Source of the DNA: Vigna angularis
Taxonomy: Eukaryota; Streptophyta; Magnoliopsida; Fabales; Fabaceae
Length of the DNA stretch: 64,000 nucleotides
NCBI RefSeq assembly: GCF_016808095.1
Contig: NC_068974.1
Span: forward strand, 8,122,001 to 8,186,000
Reading direction: 5' to 3'
The notes beneath the pieces were generated by a model. It searched no databases, had not been told where the DNA came from, and saw nothing but the letters and a program-made list of their open reading frames with translations. The position numbers and the translations under genes are program-made. Positions 11,690 to 24,390 of the stretch are shown piece after piece (the first letter of the stretch is position 1; each line of letters starts with the position of its first letter).

Positions 11690-11825
11690 GTAATCCTTGA
11701 TTTTGTTTATAGACCCATTTTGGTGGTAGGCTTCTAATCCAAGATATACATTCAGGACACCCAGGAATGTGACTGCAGTTCCAAGTATCCAGTGTGCAAA
11801 GAACCAAACACTTCTTTTGGATCCT
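11690..11825 (-). pseudogene. Captured cytochrome b561/DOMON gene fragment inside CACTA
   Basis: Minus-strand translation just after a plausible splice acceptor (TTCACAG, ending at 11826) reads RGSKRSVWFFAHWILG, then a hydrophobic stretch, then NVYLGLEAYH. The pattern H-W-x-LG...LG..N.Y.GL.AYH is what I recall for a transmembrane helix with haem-ligand histidines in plant cytochrome b561 and DOMON-domain proteins. Only this one exon-like piece is recognisable. No DOMON domain or other helices were found, and the frame runs into unrelated sequence and a stop. I infer gene-fragment capture by the CACTA element. A protein database search would settle the identity. Confidence 0.55.
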
Positions 11826-14414
11826 CTGTGAAGAACAACAACAATAATATCATATTCATCATGTTCTATTAACAATGCTAATAAACATGTTCTATTTCTC
11901 TCAAATTAACTAAAAATTAACAATGCTAATAAACATGTTCTAAAAAATTAACCAAAATTCTGAATCTTAGTATTAACCTTATAAAACTAATATATGGCCA
12001 TTAACAGATCCAGAGGCTTTCCAAATGATTTGTTGTATTCTAATTGAGATTAAATTTGATGCAGTAATCACAACAAACATTCAATATCAAGATTCTGCAA
12101 CTATACCAGAAAAAGTGTTTAAAAATTGGTGGTTTGAATGGCAATTTTGCACAAACACGTTTGGACACTTAATTTTATGATTGGAACAACTTTGTTCTAC
12201 CAAATGTGACTTGTTTAAATTGCCAGTGGAGGCTCAAAGCTTGGAATTCAGATTTTCACTGCTTTAGTTGCTATTTAGCACAAAAAATTGGTCCAATTCA
12301 CCAACCAAATCTCAAAAGAAGAATCAAACTTATTTGTAATCAACTAAAATGACTCTAGGACAGAAAATTAAACTTGAACAACTAGGAATGAAATTAAAGA
12401 TGTACAGTAGTGAGTTCTATACTAAACAGAATTAAAATTCAGAAAAATTCAAGTAAAATTAATGTAGATCGGTCCTACTGCTCAAGCAATGATTTTTGGG
12501 CATTTAATGCATATATTCACCTTGATTACTACAATGTTTTTTCTACATTACTACATATATATATTCACCTTGATTTCATGCAATTAATGGACATGTTGGA
12601 TCTCATTGGATTAAGGGAGATATATGAGGAAATAAAGCTAATTAAGATTAGCATAAAGGAAAAGAAAAGAAAATCCATTTGGAGTATCCCAATACTGTAA
12701 GGTAAGGCTCTATCAATTATACTTTTATGTTCTCAAGTCAACGAAGGCTATAAAATTAACTAAAATTCTGAATCTTAGTACTATATTTATGGAGAATCCA
12801 CCTACTGCTAAGTTTGAAATTCTGCAGAAGATGATATGATTGCTGAATTATTATTATTATTATTGCAGAAAACTGATAATGGTTTTATTTTCTTATCATA
12901 AATATGCATATATGAAACCAGATATCAGCAGCCTTTACCAACTACTATAGGAAAATATCTTGTATATTGTGGAAAGGAAATTGGATACTTTAAGCAACCT
13001 CAACTTAGTTTATGAACGTCTTTCTTCTTCTTTCTTTCAATTAAAACTCATAATACCTAACTAACTCTCATTTCTATTTCTCTCTTTCGTATACTCCCTC
13101 CTAACGCCACCATTCTCTACTCCCCTGTTTTTCCTTTTTTTGAACCTAACCATAACCTCTTCTATCTCCTTTCTCTTTTTATTTACTCTACAGTTTCACA
13201 ACCACACACTCTTGTCTATTCTTCTTCTATTTTCTTCACATCACCACCACACCGTGGCTCTCTTATTGAAACACATCACCCACACCTTACAGAAATAAAA
13301 TAAGAAATCCTTCCATATGCATGCTCTTCTCACATGGTCAACCTATTTTAACCCAATTCTTTCTCTTTTTCTTTTTCTTTTCTTTCTTCCTCATAAAGCT
13401 TGTAGGACCATCCTTAACTCCTATTCCTTAACTCAAACAACCACTTTCTTTCTTTCCAATATCTCTCTCATATTCTTCTAAAACCAGCAGACCTAACCTC
13501 TTTATTTCCTCTTCTCTCTTCTTCCACGTCTTACAACATTCACACTCTTCTTTTCTCCTTCACCTATTTCCTTCATCACCAATACACCCTTATACTCTAA
13601 ACCTCCTCACTCATCATTCAACTCATTCCCACGCTGCATTCTAACCTTTCTCTCTTGATCCTATGAACATGTCACACACTGGGTTTACCGAATCCAAGAA
13701 GAGACCGAGAGTGGATCCCGTGTCTGCTTCTTTCCCAATAAAAATACTCTCCTCATTCACACAATCACATTTTACATATAAAAGTTCATCATATCAATGT
13801 CATTTGTTCCCTCATGCATATTCATACATAAATCAATATAAACAAAGTCACTCTCATTACATAGAACTTTTCCAAACACGAGAGAAAACACAAAAGCACC
13901 ATAAAACATCCACCCAAAACTCATATTCATTTATGTAACCCATCATGCATTAGATATAACTTTGTTCTCCCCTTACCTAGACTTTTCTTGAGCTTGCTAA
14001 CCACTTTAACCTCTTACGGTTTTGATGGTAAGAGCACTGCCGCTTCTCCCCTCTTGCTCGATCAACCACTCTTCCACCAGCCTTCAACAAAAAACCTTAA
14101 CCGGAGGACCAACCCTTCACGAAAATCCTCCAAAAGAGATCTCCTCACATATAGGAAAGGCCTTCTATGATAGCAGAGCACCGATCTCCTTCATCAACGA
14201 CTTCGAGAAGAAGAGTGATTACAAAGGGACGCGTTGGTTCGGATCTAAAGCCTCATCGGCGGTAGAGCCGAGAAACATGATAATCGTGAGAGTCACCTAA
14301 TCGCGATCTTATCCCCTTCGCAGACCGGCAGAGCCACCACAAAAACAGCCGTAGCGCATCTTGCTACCTCCATCACCATCACAATGTTATTCGCTCTAGA
14401 TCTACCAACCTTCA

Positions 14415-14792
14415 ATGAGACTGTCGTTGCCGCCACATTTCGGACATCTCCCACGAACCCCGAAACCTGCGTCAACGAACCCAGCCGCAAAACCCCCAAA
14501 TCGGCGTCAACCAACCCAACCGCAAAACCACCAAACCGGTCTCAGCGAACCTAGGCGTAGAACCCCCAAACCGCCATCTTTAATCCCAGCCAAAGAATCC
14601 CCAAATCAGTGTCAACCAACCAACCCTTTGTCCCAAAATCGCTCAATATTGGAGGGCACCAGCAGAATAGGGAAGGGAAGGGGGAAGCTTCAGAGAAGAG
14701 AACAAAGGGGAGGAAAATTGGAAAATTTGGAGAAAACGACGAAGCGTGAAGAAAATGAAAATGGGGAACGAAAACCCCGATCTGAGACTTAA
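14415..14792 (+). other. Unrecognised Pro-rich open frame near the CACTA right end
   Basis: A 125-codon frame rich in Pro, Asn, Arg and Lys with loose internal repetition (PKPxSTNPAAKPPN-like segments). It has no domain I recognise. Higher GC than the surroundings and its place next to the subterminal repeats suggest a captured exon or the non-coding strand of a transposon exon. I do not claim a protein. Confidence 0.25.
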
Positions 14793-15346
14793 ATTAGCGA
14801 GAACGTTACAGACGGCTTCAAAGCCTTCGGTAATCATCTCAATACCGAGGGCTTCAAGGCCTTCGGTAATATGCCGTCTGTAAATCGCGTTTTTCCAGTA
14901 GTGATTTCAATCGATTATGTAACTTATATAATCGATTATTTTAACATTATTCCTAGTTTCACTTCTATATTCCTTTTGTAACAAATTATGTTATTTGTAT
15001 AACATATTGTGTTTTTCTCTTTGTTTTAATCGATTATGCAACTTATGTAATCGATTATAACGGAGTGTTTTGTCCTAATTTTGCATTCTATGTGTTTTAG
15101 CTTTTTCTAATAGATTAGATTACTAATGTAATCGATTAATACCACCAGAAATCTAGATTTTTGACACGTTTAGGCCTATTTTTATCATCCTTTCATGATT
15201 AATATAACTAGAACAAACATGGTTATAGATTTAAACATTTGTTTACTAATTATGTTGTGCAAGAATGATTAAAACCATTTTTATACATTATTAGCCATTC
15301 ATCATCAAAAACCAATATATGTGGAGTCTAATGTTCCGTATCAACA

Positions 15347-18300
15347 GTGAACTTTTATGGGTACGAAATGTTCTATCATATTTAGATTTTAAACAAAAAC
15401 AACCTATGAATGTCTATTGTGATAATACCTTAACCATAACATTATTTTGCCCAACATAATAGAACAAACATATTGAGATTAATATACGTTTCTTGAAACA
15501 GTTACTGGGAGTTAGAATCATTGTTTTTTTCCTTTTTAAGGTCTGAGTAGTAAGAAGAGTATTTAATGACTCTTTATTCAAATTGGAAATGTATGATATT
15601 CATGATTATGTTAAAAGATAAATATAATGTATTCTATATCAAATATTAATATCAAATAATTATACAGTTAAATAATATGATTGTTAAATATTAAATATTC
15701 ATACAACTGTAATTATATTAAAAACATATAAACTATACAAATTCATATATATATTTGTACAGTTGCACAAGTCGTGTAAAAGGCGAGGGCAATTATAAAA
15801 GCAAAGAATACGACAGTGACAATCGGTCAAAGAAAGTGGTGGAAACTAAGTACAAAGTAGGAGAAGGAATTAAAACAGTACTCATTAATATTTGAGTTCA
15901 TAGGCAATTTATAAAATTTAAATTCAAAAGCTAATAGGTCTCCAGATTGATAGAAGAAATTGATTATGTATTAAATGTTAGATTGATAACTTAGACAAAA
16001 ATAATCGTCCATAATCAAAATGAAAGAAGATAAAAGTTATTACAGTTGTTCAAATAAGGTTTTGTTGAAACAAAAACCATGAAAATAATTTCATACTCTT
16101 CCTCTGTTTTTTTTTTTATATGTGAAATGTATTATTGATTTTATTTAAATCTAAAACAAATAATAATTGTGAATTAAATTTATTTAAATCTAAAACAAAT
16201 AATAATTTTGAATTATTTTTATTTAACCATCTTTGGATTTTTAATTTAACTGAATACATTTAAATAGATCCGAAACTTTATACTAAAATAATAAAATTCA
16301 GTGTAACAATCTATTTGAAAAGAAAATAATTTTATATTTATTTATAAAAAGTTAAATTTTCATATTAAGCATATAGGTACTTTTATGTTTAAACTCTTAT
16401 AAGAACAAATAGTTATTTGAAATTAAGAATCAAGGAACTTACCTTTGGATTTTCTTACGAATAAATAACTTATTTTAAATGTAAATTATTTAAAGAAAAT
16501 GTAATAGAACATAAATGACGTAAATATTACACTATTGAAACATAAAAAAATGTTAAATAAAATTAAATATTGCTAATCAGATGTTAAAGGAAATGACGAA
16601 TCTTCAAAATATATTTTGAGGGTGCTAAATTTTTTTATAAATATATATATAAATTAATTTCACCTTTTATATTTCATACCAATCATACGCATCTATAAAA
16701 TCATATATCTCAACATGTACAAAATACAATAACATGATTATTAGTACAAAGTTCAACAACTATTATTTGTGATGTGTGATTAAACTATAAAGAATAACAT
16801 AATTTCATCAACATATGGTCTCATCATATGCATGTACCTTGTTTATCTTAACATACCTAAGTGTTATTTGTTATGTGTTTCATAGGATAGAGGAAAGAAC
16901 CTAGCTTAATGTTCTTTGTGTGATAAGTTTTAGTTAATGCAGATGAAAAGTATACTTTATTGATTAACAATAAACAATTTGTAGTACACATCAAATACTT
17001 ATAAATGTTTATTATTGGTGTTCAAGGAATGTTCATCTCTTAGTTTTTCCCAAGAGTATGTCATAATAATATGTTTAAACCAAGATATGTTAAAGAGTGT
17101 GCTTAAATGTGATTCATACAAATAACTTTTTACAAAGGTAGAATATCAATGTTACGAAGTCGACCAATCATGTTATGTTGAAGCTTTTTGCTTAAAATAA
17201 AAAAGCTTTCTGCCTAAACCTAATAAGTAATGTCGTTCCAGAAAAGTTGCATGAAGAGCCCACATACATTTAATGCTACATGAAGGCATTTAATGTGTTT
17301 ACATGCTTAAATGAGGTCAAATAATAGTTAAAGAAGATGAAATCCTTGTAAACTTCACAAATGCTCTAAAAGAATTTGTAATGAAATTTTTTTCTCTATT
17401 GTATATAAAGAAGATATTTTTGAAGAAGAAAGGTTGACGACGCTTATGAAATTTGTTTCAAAAACCTTCAAGAAATCCTAAGAATTCTATGCATGAGGAA
17501 GAACACTATTTGTGTGCGTAATTAACTAGAAGAATGCTCTCAAACTTGAATTTTTCTTCAGTTATTAACCTTTTTTAGTAACCAAAACCATATGATCTTT
17601 TATATCACAACCTTTATTTGTCAAAGTGTTTTAGTTACAACCGACAAGATCCAAACAATGCTCATGCTTAGCTAGAAGTGATTATGTTCAAATAATACTT
17701 ATACCATAAGTATGTTCAAAGAATACTTGTAACTTTGCCAAAATTGGTTATGTCTAAAAAATAATTGTAGCTTATCCATAAGTGGTTGTGTCTAAAGAAT
17801 ACTTGTAGGTTAGTGATAAGTGGCTGGATCCAAATAGTGCTTGAATCTTGCAATAGTTATTTGTGTTAGTGAAAACTTGATTAGGTTGGTCATGAACTGT
17901 AATATGTGTTCTTCAAACAAACAAAAATAAAAAATGATGTGTGTAATTATATTTATCTCTTATCCTTTTTTGTTGCATGTTATTTATCTACAACTAACTC
18001 AAGGAGAAGAGTTTTATGAAAATATGTTTTTTAAATTATTTTTTAATAGTGCAAATGTATCTCTCAATAGAAACAACATTAAAATTTATGTGTTTTTAAA
18101 TATGAAGCTTTGCAAAAAGTTTTCAAAATCTTGAAATATACGTACAATTCTACCTTTGATTCGTGTGTTTTGATGTTTTCACAATCATATATCAATACAT
18201 TGTCACTTGAGTGAGCTTTTCTTGCTTGAGCAACTTCCTCAACAAAAACAAGTTGACATCCATTTCAATTGAGAGGTATACTCATTTCTAAAGCATAATG

Positions 18301-21300
18301 AATCCTTAGATCAACATTATTCTAAGATTCTCCTTGCTTTAGCGACTATCTCCTTGCTTGAGATTTACAACCAATGCTTGGGTGACTATCACGTTGTTGA
18401 AAGTAATCTAACAAGTTCTAGAACAACCTCCAACCTAGGATGATTGAGTGTCCAACAAGTGTTTGAAGGGTTGTGACACACATCATTCTCTACCAAATGT
18501 TGTGACATAGCACACACCTATGCCATGCTTAAGTATTTATAATCAATACTTAAGTCATATTCTATAATACCTTAGCATTTTGTTTAACACTTGAGTGATA
18601 TGTTTTAAAAGGTGAAAAAATTATCTCGACATCCCTTTTATTCAAGTTGCAACTCATTACGTGATCGATATTACAATGTTGAGCAACGTAAGGCAATAAA
18701 TACAATTAATGCATGTTGCTTGAACTTTGTCTAATCAATATTGAGGTTTGAACAACTAAGTAATCCAAACCATTCAATAAACATTTTTCATTCTCACAAG
18801 GGCTTCTTTTCTTTACAAACTCATGTACTTACAACTACAAAATCCCAATCCCAAAACCATACAATCATTGAATGTTATGATTCACATACATGTAACTCCA
18901 TGCATTTCATACCTTAAAAAATCATTATTTGAAATGAAGTTAATATTAGTTCCTTATACTTGGATTGAAATATGCTTTTATGTAAAAATCTCTTCACAAT
19001 TTTTCAATCAATTCTATTAATTTGAATAAGCTTATAAAAGTACAGTCTTGCACAATATATATCACTCCCTCAACATATTCCCAGGAGAGAAGGAAAAAAA
19101 GAACTTAAAACAACTATAAGATTAAATAAACTTCGAAAATGAATCTAAATTAGTTCAATATGATATTTGCTCCTTCTGTTTTGCAGGACTTTAAGTTGAT
19201 AGAGATTTGTTGGCTAAAATATTGATTTTAATTAGAGAAAATGTAGAAGAAAAATTTCACAAACTAGAAAATTTTAAATGAATTAATAAATATTTAACTT
19301 ATATTTATAGACTTTATATAGTATTTATTTAAAAATTTACTATTAAAAAACTTAGTTCTTATATTAAGTATAATTGTATTATCAATATTGAGACACAATA
19401 TTATTCCTTTTAACACACTTTTAGTTATTTGTGAAAATTATTAGAAATTATTAAATTTTTTAGTGAAGATTGTTAAATGAAAATTGAAATCTATGTATAT
19501 CTTAACGCTTTCTTAGTAAATTTGAAATAATGATATATTTTAAAATATGTATTAAAGAATATTTTTCTAAAATTTCTCAAGGAATTGAAATATATATTTC
19601 ATATATAATTAATGATATTGAATAAAGTGTTTTTAAATATTTTCTAATATTTCTTATCCTTTTAAGATTAACTGGTTTACATAGATTGCTTAAACTATTT
19701 CATTCTAAAGAAATACTTGTTTATCATAAAAGAAATCATTTCAAGGAAGGAGATTTTTAAAAATAGTCAAAAGTAAGTTTTTAAGCTACCAATCATTTTA
19801 CCATAATGATATTAATGCACATAAAGAAAGAATAGACAAGCCTTCAGTACTATAAAATGATAAAAATAAGGTCGGCAAAACCTATGACCACCCTAGTCCC
19901 TAAGAACCAATCTTGAAAAAAAAAAAATAATAAGACAGCCATCAATAATTTTTGGTCCTTTATAGAATTGTAAGAACAGGCAGGAAGAAAATATAAAAAG
20001 TCATTAAAATTAAAAGCTTTATTTATGTAAGAAAAAATAGCAAACTACTTTTCGGAGAAAAAAATTTTATTCTAAAAAAAGTTGAGGGAGAGAGACTATT
20101 GTTTTTAGTCCTTTAAAAGTCAAAATAATTTTTTATACACAAAAATAAATAATTTTAGAGTTAAGTTATTTATGTTTTTAATATTTAAACTTTTAAGTGA
20201 GATTAAATTTTGTTTTAGTCCAGAATTTTGTATAAATTTCATCTTCATACTTGATGAATACATATATATATATAATTATTGACATCAATGGTATTAAAAA
20301 TATGTTTGTGTTTTTTTTAGTTTTTACTTCTTTAAATATTCTTCATAATAATTTAATGTGTAATGTTATTTGTCACGTCATAAACGGTTTATATCGTTAG
20401 GTGTTAAAGATGTTATAAATTCATTCATAAGGTGAGAGAATTGACAATCCAATTACTCTTAAAAATTTAGGAATAAAAAAATAATTACCTTCAGATTTAT
20501 GTTAAAAAGTAAGTAGATAATGTAATAAAATTTTAATGTTTGTTGAAATTAACTTTTTAATGGTAGGATTTCTATATTTACTTTTATTTTCTCTTGTAAA
20601 CACTGAAATGAGTTTAGAAAATGTTATTTTTTATTCATCTAAATAATATTTATATCTTTCATTTTACTCTAATTACTGTTTATTTTTACTAGTTTTTTCA
20701 TTATCCTATTCATTTAAGTAAAAGTATGCATGTACATAAAAGGTGACAGCACTTAATCATGCATAAAAGTGTGACAAAAATCACTGCAAAAGACAACTAA
20801 AAATACGAAATTATATGCATTGATGTAGCCAGATTCAATATCTACTTCTAGCTAGAGAGATACCATAACTCTGGTACACAATTGACCAAGCACCTAGAAG
20901 CAGAAATAATTATCTGTGTATCACAGAAGAAAATTAAATATAGAATAGATTTGGAAAGGAATATGTGACCGTGAAGGTTGTGACCAAGAAGGTACCAAAA
21001 TTTGCGGAAAAACAGAGACAAAACCCATATCCAAATATTTACAACTTTTAACTTCAAGTTTTATAGTTATCAAATTATTAAGACTGGGAATTTTATCACG
21101 ATTATTATAAATATTAATAAATTTATCATATATATTAGTTTGTGATCAAAATATAGAGTAAATATCATATATAATACATAATCTATTTCTCTCTAGGTAA
21201 AATTATTGTAAAATGTATTTTCCTTTTAATAATATATAGAGGGAGAGAGAGGTTAAGTATATTTTTTGACCTCCAAGCTATTCTAAAGATTTATATTTGT

Positions 21301-21700
21301 CTTTAAACTAAATTTATAATATTTTGTTTTCTACATTTTATACAAATCATGAAACATCATCTCTAGTAAATGATAGATATTTTTCATATGACAAATTAAA
21401 TTTCAAAAAACCTACACCATAACAATTTAAGTACCATTTATTTATAACATTAGTTTCATAATGTACTACGTATAAATTTAGTTTATGGATGAAACTATTT
21501 AACCTATTTTATTTTGAATTAAGCATAAGAAAAAAAATTAAAGACAACTTTTTTAAAATTTTAATTACAAATATTCATCATGGGAAGACGACAAACATGA
21601 AACATGTAGCTGGTATTGGAAGGGATGAATGAAGGAGGTTAAAGTATTTATAATATTATTATTAATTTTAGTTTTCGCGTTTTGTAATTATTTATTTTCA
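15347..21700. other. AT-rich intergenic island upstream of the NAC gene
   Basis: About 6.3 kb with no recognisable coding exon, LTR pair or DNA-transposon end. All frames are short and of low complexity. Scattered TTTTAGTCC-type segments (about 20110 and 20210) hint at small old MITE-like remnants. A degenerate tandem repeat lies at 17655-17855. Distal regulatory sequence of the NAC gene may lie here, but nothing specific is identifiable. Confidence 0.6.
17655..17855 (+). repeat. Degenerate 44-47-bp tandem repeat, four to five copies
   Basis: Successive units share GTTATGTCTAAAGAATACTT or close variants, followed by GTAGCTTA.CCATAAGTGG. Starts lie near 17680, 17712, 17743 and 17785. Divergence between units is high, so the array is old. 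Confidence 0.6.
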
Positions 21701-22138
21701 TAAATATATGTTTTCCACTTCTCATACATATACAATACAACTACTTTCTGCTGCTCCTTGTAACTCACTGACAGAGGAATACCTGCACACTTCCTCACAC
21801 ACGCACGCATACTCAAAGCAGAGCCTCAGAAACCACTCCCTCCTACGCATCACTCTCTCTCTCTAGCCCTGTACAATTGTGAGATATGATAAGGACGCTA
21901 GCGGAGTGTGAAGCCAGATCTCAACAAAAGGACGCTACTCAATAAAAAAACTTATTGAAAATTTAAATATAATCAATAATTAATATTATACAAACAATAT
22001 AAATATAAATATTCAAATACACACACTTTTATTATTCAACTCCTCAAGAAAAAGAAAATAAAAAGAAAAAGAAAGAGAAAAATCACACACCCCACGATGC
22101 AATAAAGCTTCTCTCTTTTCCTTGCTACTTCGCATTTC

Positions 22139-22146
22139 CTATATAA
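22139..22146 (+). promoter_or_regulatory. Probable TATA box of the NAC gene
   Basis: CTATATAA lies about 205 bp upstream of the chosen ATG, followed by a pyrimidine-rich leader (about 22195-22345), as is common for plant promoters. There is no experimental support. An upstream in-frame Met at 22205 is discussed under rejected items. Confidence 0.55.
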
Positions 22147-22348
22147 TGAAGAGCCATGATGTGTTTGAATCCAACATTCCCATTCTAATGATCGATTTCC
22201 TTCTTTGAGAAAGATTGCGCCTTTTCTTTTCTCTCTTTCTCTTTCTGTCTTTGCCTTATCTTCTTCTCCTCGTTTATTAACTTCCTCGTCTTTTCTTGTT
22301 CTTCTTCTTGTTCCTCGTTTTCGTCTTCTTTTTCTTCTGCATGCTCCT

Positions 22349-24390
22349 ATGGATAGTGGCTACTACAATCAGCAACACCTCCCTCACCTCGACAACAGCA
22401 ACGAACCACATTTACCTCCTGGCTTCAGATTCCATCCGACAGACGAGGAACTCATCACATACTACCTCCTCAAGAAGGTTCTAGACAGTTCCTTCACTGG
22501 CCGAGCCATAGTTGAAGTCGATCTCAACAAGTGCGAACCATGGGAGCTTCCTGGTAACTAGTAAACTAAACAAAACCCTTATCATGTCTTGTTTTGTTAC
22601 CATGTTAGAGTCCCACGTTGTAAAAGACTAACATAATATATGAAAGTAAGAAACAGTACTCGTTTAGTTAGACATGAACATAAAATTTTGAAAACCTAAG
22701 ATTGTATTGTTATCTGTCTTTGTTGTAGTTGTTTTTGATGATGTTTGTGATGTTGGTGGTGGTGTTTTTTTCATGGCAGAGAAAGCAACGATGGGCGAGA
22801 AGGAATGGTACTTTTATAGCCTTCGTGACCGGAAGTACCCAACTGGCTTACGCACCAACAGGGCCACGGAGGCTGGTTATTGGAAAGCCACCGGAAAAGA
22901 CAGAGAGATCTATAGCTCCAAAACCTGTTCCCTCGTTGGAATGAAGAAAACCCTGGTTTTCTATAGAGGAAGAGCTCCAAAGGGTGAAAAGAGCAACTGG
23001 GTCATGCATGAGTATCGTTTAGAAGGCAAATTCGCTTACCACTACCTCTCCAGAAGCTCAAAGGTAACCGTGTTCATCATCGTTATTCTCTAACACCACA
23101 TTTATGGCTTCTTCACTTAATTGGACTTCATTTTGTTGCTTTCGTCATTTTTCTCTTTTTTTATTTTTTTGTTCCGGAATTTCGGTTCACGATTGGACTT
23201 CATGGTACATAGTTTCTGAGTTTCACAAATACTCTAAACCTGTGGTTCTACTACCTAGCCAACGGTTATTACCCTCTGGTGCAAAAGCACGTCTCTTAGC
23301 ATGAACAAGCTACGCTTCATGGGGAATATAAACTATTAAGATAACAAAGTATAATCATCAAAAAGGGCACAGCAATTTAGCTACTTTTAACTGAGTGCTG
23401 TTAGAAGCATAAGATCTGAAACCTGTTTCTTGATCTTCCTTTTAAAACATTCTGCAGCACTCTATAAACAGTTACTTGTTTATTAATATAGACAGGAAAC
23501 GTTAGAATCACACTTTTGAACTGATTCATTTGCAACCTTCTTATCCAATATAATTAATTTATGACAAATTGCGAGTAACATACTTATGTTTTAGGTAAAC
23601 ATAGTTTATCATTTTGATGAAATTTATTAAAAATGTAAAATTTACGACTGTATTAAAAGCTTTATATACTGTTTGTTAAGGAAAACTGTGAATATGATTT
23701 TTTTTTTATTCCTCACACGCTAGAGCATTTTCGTTGATTAATCTATCAAAGGGCTAATTTTTTTCTTCATTTTTTGAAATGTCGAAGGATGAGTGGGTGA
23801 TATCGCGTGTGTTTCAGAAGAACAACACCGGCGGTGCCTCCACTGTGTCAGCCGCCGCAGCCACCGGCAGTTCGAAGAAAACAAGAATGAGCACATCGAA
23901 CACAAGCAGCAACATGAGCCTCTGCCCGGAACCGGGTTCACCCTGTTCCATTTACCTCCCACCGCTTCTAGAATCTTCTCCTTACGCCACCAGCGGCAGC
24001 GCCGCTGCAACGTTCAACGACCGCGAAAACTACTCCTTCGAAAGTGCCGCCGCCACCGCCAACCAAAGGGAGCACGTGTCCTGTTTCTCCACCATGTCCA
24101 CCGACGCTGCCGCCTTCAACCACCTCGCTCCGCCGCCGGAACCGCCACTCGATCCTTTCTCCCGCTTTCACAGGAACAATATTGGAGTATCCGCCTTCCC
24201 ATGTCTGAGGTCCTTGCACGACAACCTTAACCTCCCCTTCTTTTTCCCTCCCGTGGTCCACGGCGGTTCTGACGTAGCAAACTTTACCGCCATAGCAAAC
24301 TTGCCGGCGCCGGAGGATCCGAGGGTGGCCGACGGCAGTTCTGGCATGCCGATTGTACCGTCCGAATTGGACTGCATGTGGGGCTATTGA
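22349..24390 (+). CDS. CUC2: NAC-domain transcription factor, CUC1/CUC2 (NAM) group, three exons
   Basis: The exons are 22349-22553, 22780-23063 and 23788-24390. The introns (226 and 724 bp) have GT/AG borders and sit at the two positions usual for NAC genes. Together they encode 363 residues, close to Arabidopsis CUC2. The NAC domain spans residues about 22-173: subdomain A starts [16 protein letters not shown] carries MGEKEWYF and [15 protein letters not shown] with [10 protein letters not shown] has [17 protein letters not shown] and NWVMHEYRL, and E is [11 protein letters not shown]. The C-terminal half is Ser/Ala/Pro-rich, contains EHVSCFST encoded by the miR164 site, and ends ELDCMWGY, a family-typical tail. 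By family knowledge CUC/NAM proteins are nuclear DNA-binding regulators that set organ boundaries and shoot meristems. Post-transcriptional control by miR164 is strongly indicated. The frame is intact. Orthology to CUC2 rather than CUC1 or another NAM paralogue is inferred. Confidence 0.92.
22554..22779 (+). other. NAC intron 1 with a TRIM-like fragment
   Basis: GT...AG intron interrupting the Pro-Glu codons after CEPWELP. It includes TGTTAGAGTCCCACGTTG (about 22604), which resembles the GTCCCACATCGG signature of plant TRIM LTRs. This is suggestive only. Confidence 0.7.
24071..24091 (+). promoter_or_regulatory. miR164 target site in NAC exon 3
   Basis: The 21-nt sequence starts AGCACGTGTCCTG and ends TTTCTCCA, encoding REHVSCFST around residue 258. 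As I recall, it is identical to the miR164 site of Arabidopsis CUC1 and CUC2 and complementary to miR164 apart from a few G:U or mismatched positions. In the family, miR164 guides cleavage of the mRNA here. Confidence 0.9.

Larger units (their letters stand above)
11155..14903 (-). mobile_element. CACTA (En/Spm) DNA transposon, non-autonomous, 3,749 bp
   Basis: The left end is CACTATAGTAAAGAAGGGC and the right end, reverse-complemented, is CACTACTGGAAAAACGCG. Each leads into an ACCGACGG/ACAGACGG subterminal motif. A perfect 3-bp duplication ATT flanks it (11152-11154, 14904-14906), as expected for CACTA elements. I found no transposase (TNPD/TNPA) reading frame, so it is judged non-autonomous. 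Inside are subterminal tandem repeats (11173-11453), a probable captured gene fragment (11690-11825), a pyrimidine-rich stretch (about 13020-13660), and a GC-richer, Pro-rich frame (14415-14792) that looks like a transposon or captured first exon. Confidence 0.9.
10488..15346 (-). mobile_element. LTR of a minus-strand retroelement, split by a CACTA transposon
   Basis: The LTR begins TGATGGAAACCTCC at 10488 and ends CCGTATCAACA at 15346. Removing the CACTA element 11155-14903 and one copy of its ATT duplication leaves about 1.1 kb. TAATCGATTA-type motifs occur on both sides of the insertion (about 11010-11075 and 14908-15140), as expected of one interrupted unit. The primer-binding-site motif adjoins its left end, so this is the 5' LTR in minus orientation. 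Confidence 0.65.

Noticed and set aside
13663..14300. Frames at 13663-13938 and 14022-14300 as host genes
   Set aside because: Both lie within the delimited CACTA element, overlap other frames, and match no family I know.
22205..22348. Upstream in-frame Met extending the NAC protein by 48 residues
   Set aside because: The added sequence is Ser/Leu/Phe-rich and encoded by the pyrimidine-rich leader. NAC proteins of this group start shortly before LPPGFRFHP, so the ATG at 22349 (MDSGYY) is preferred.
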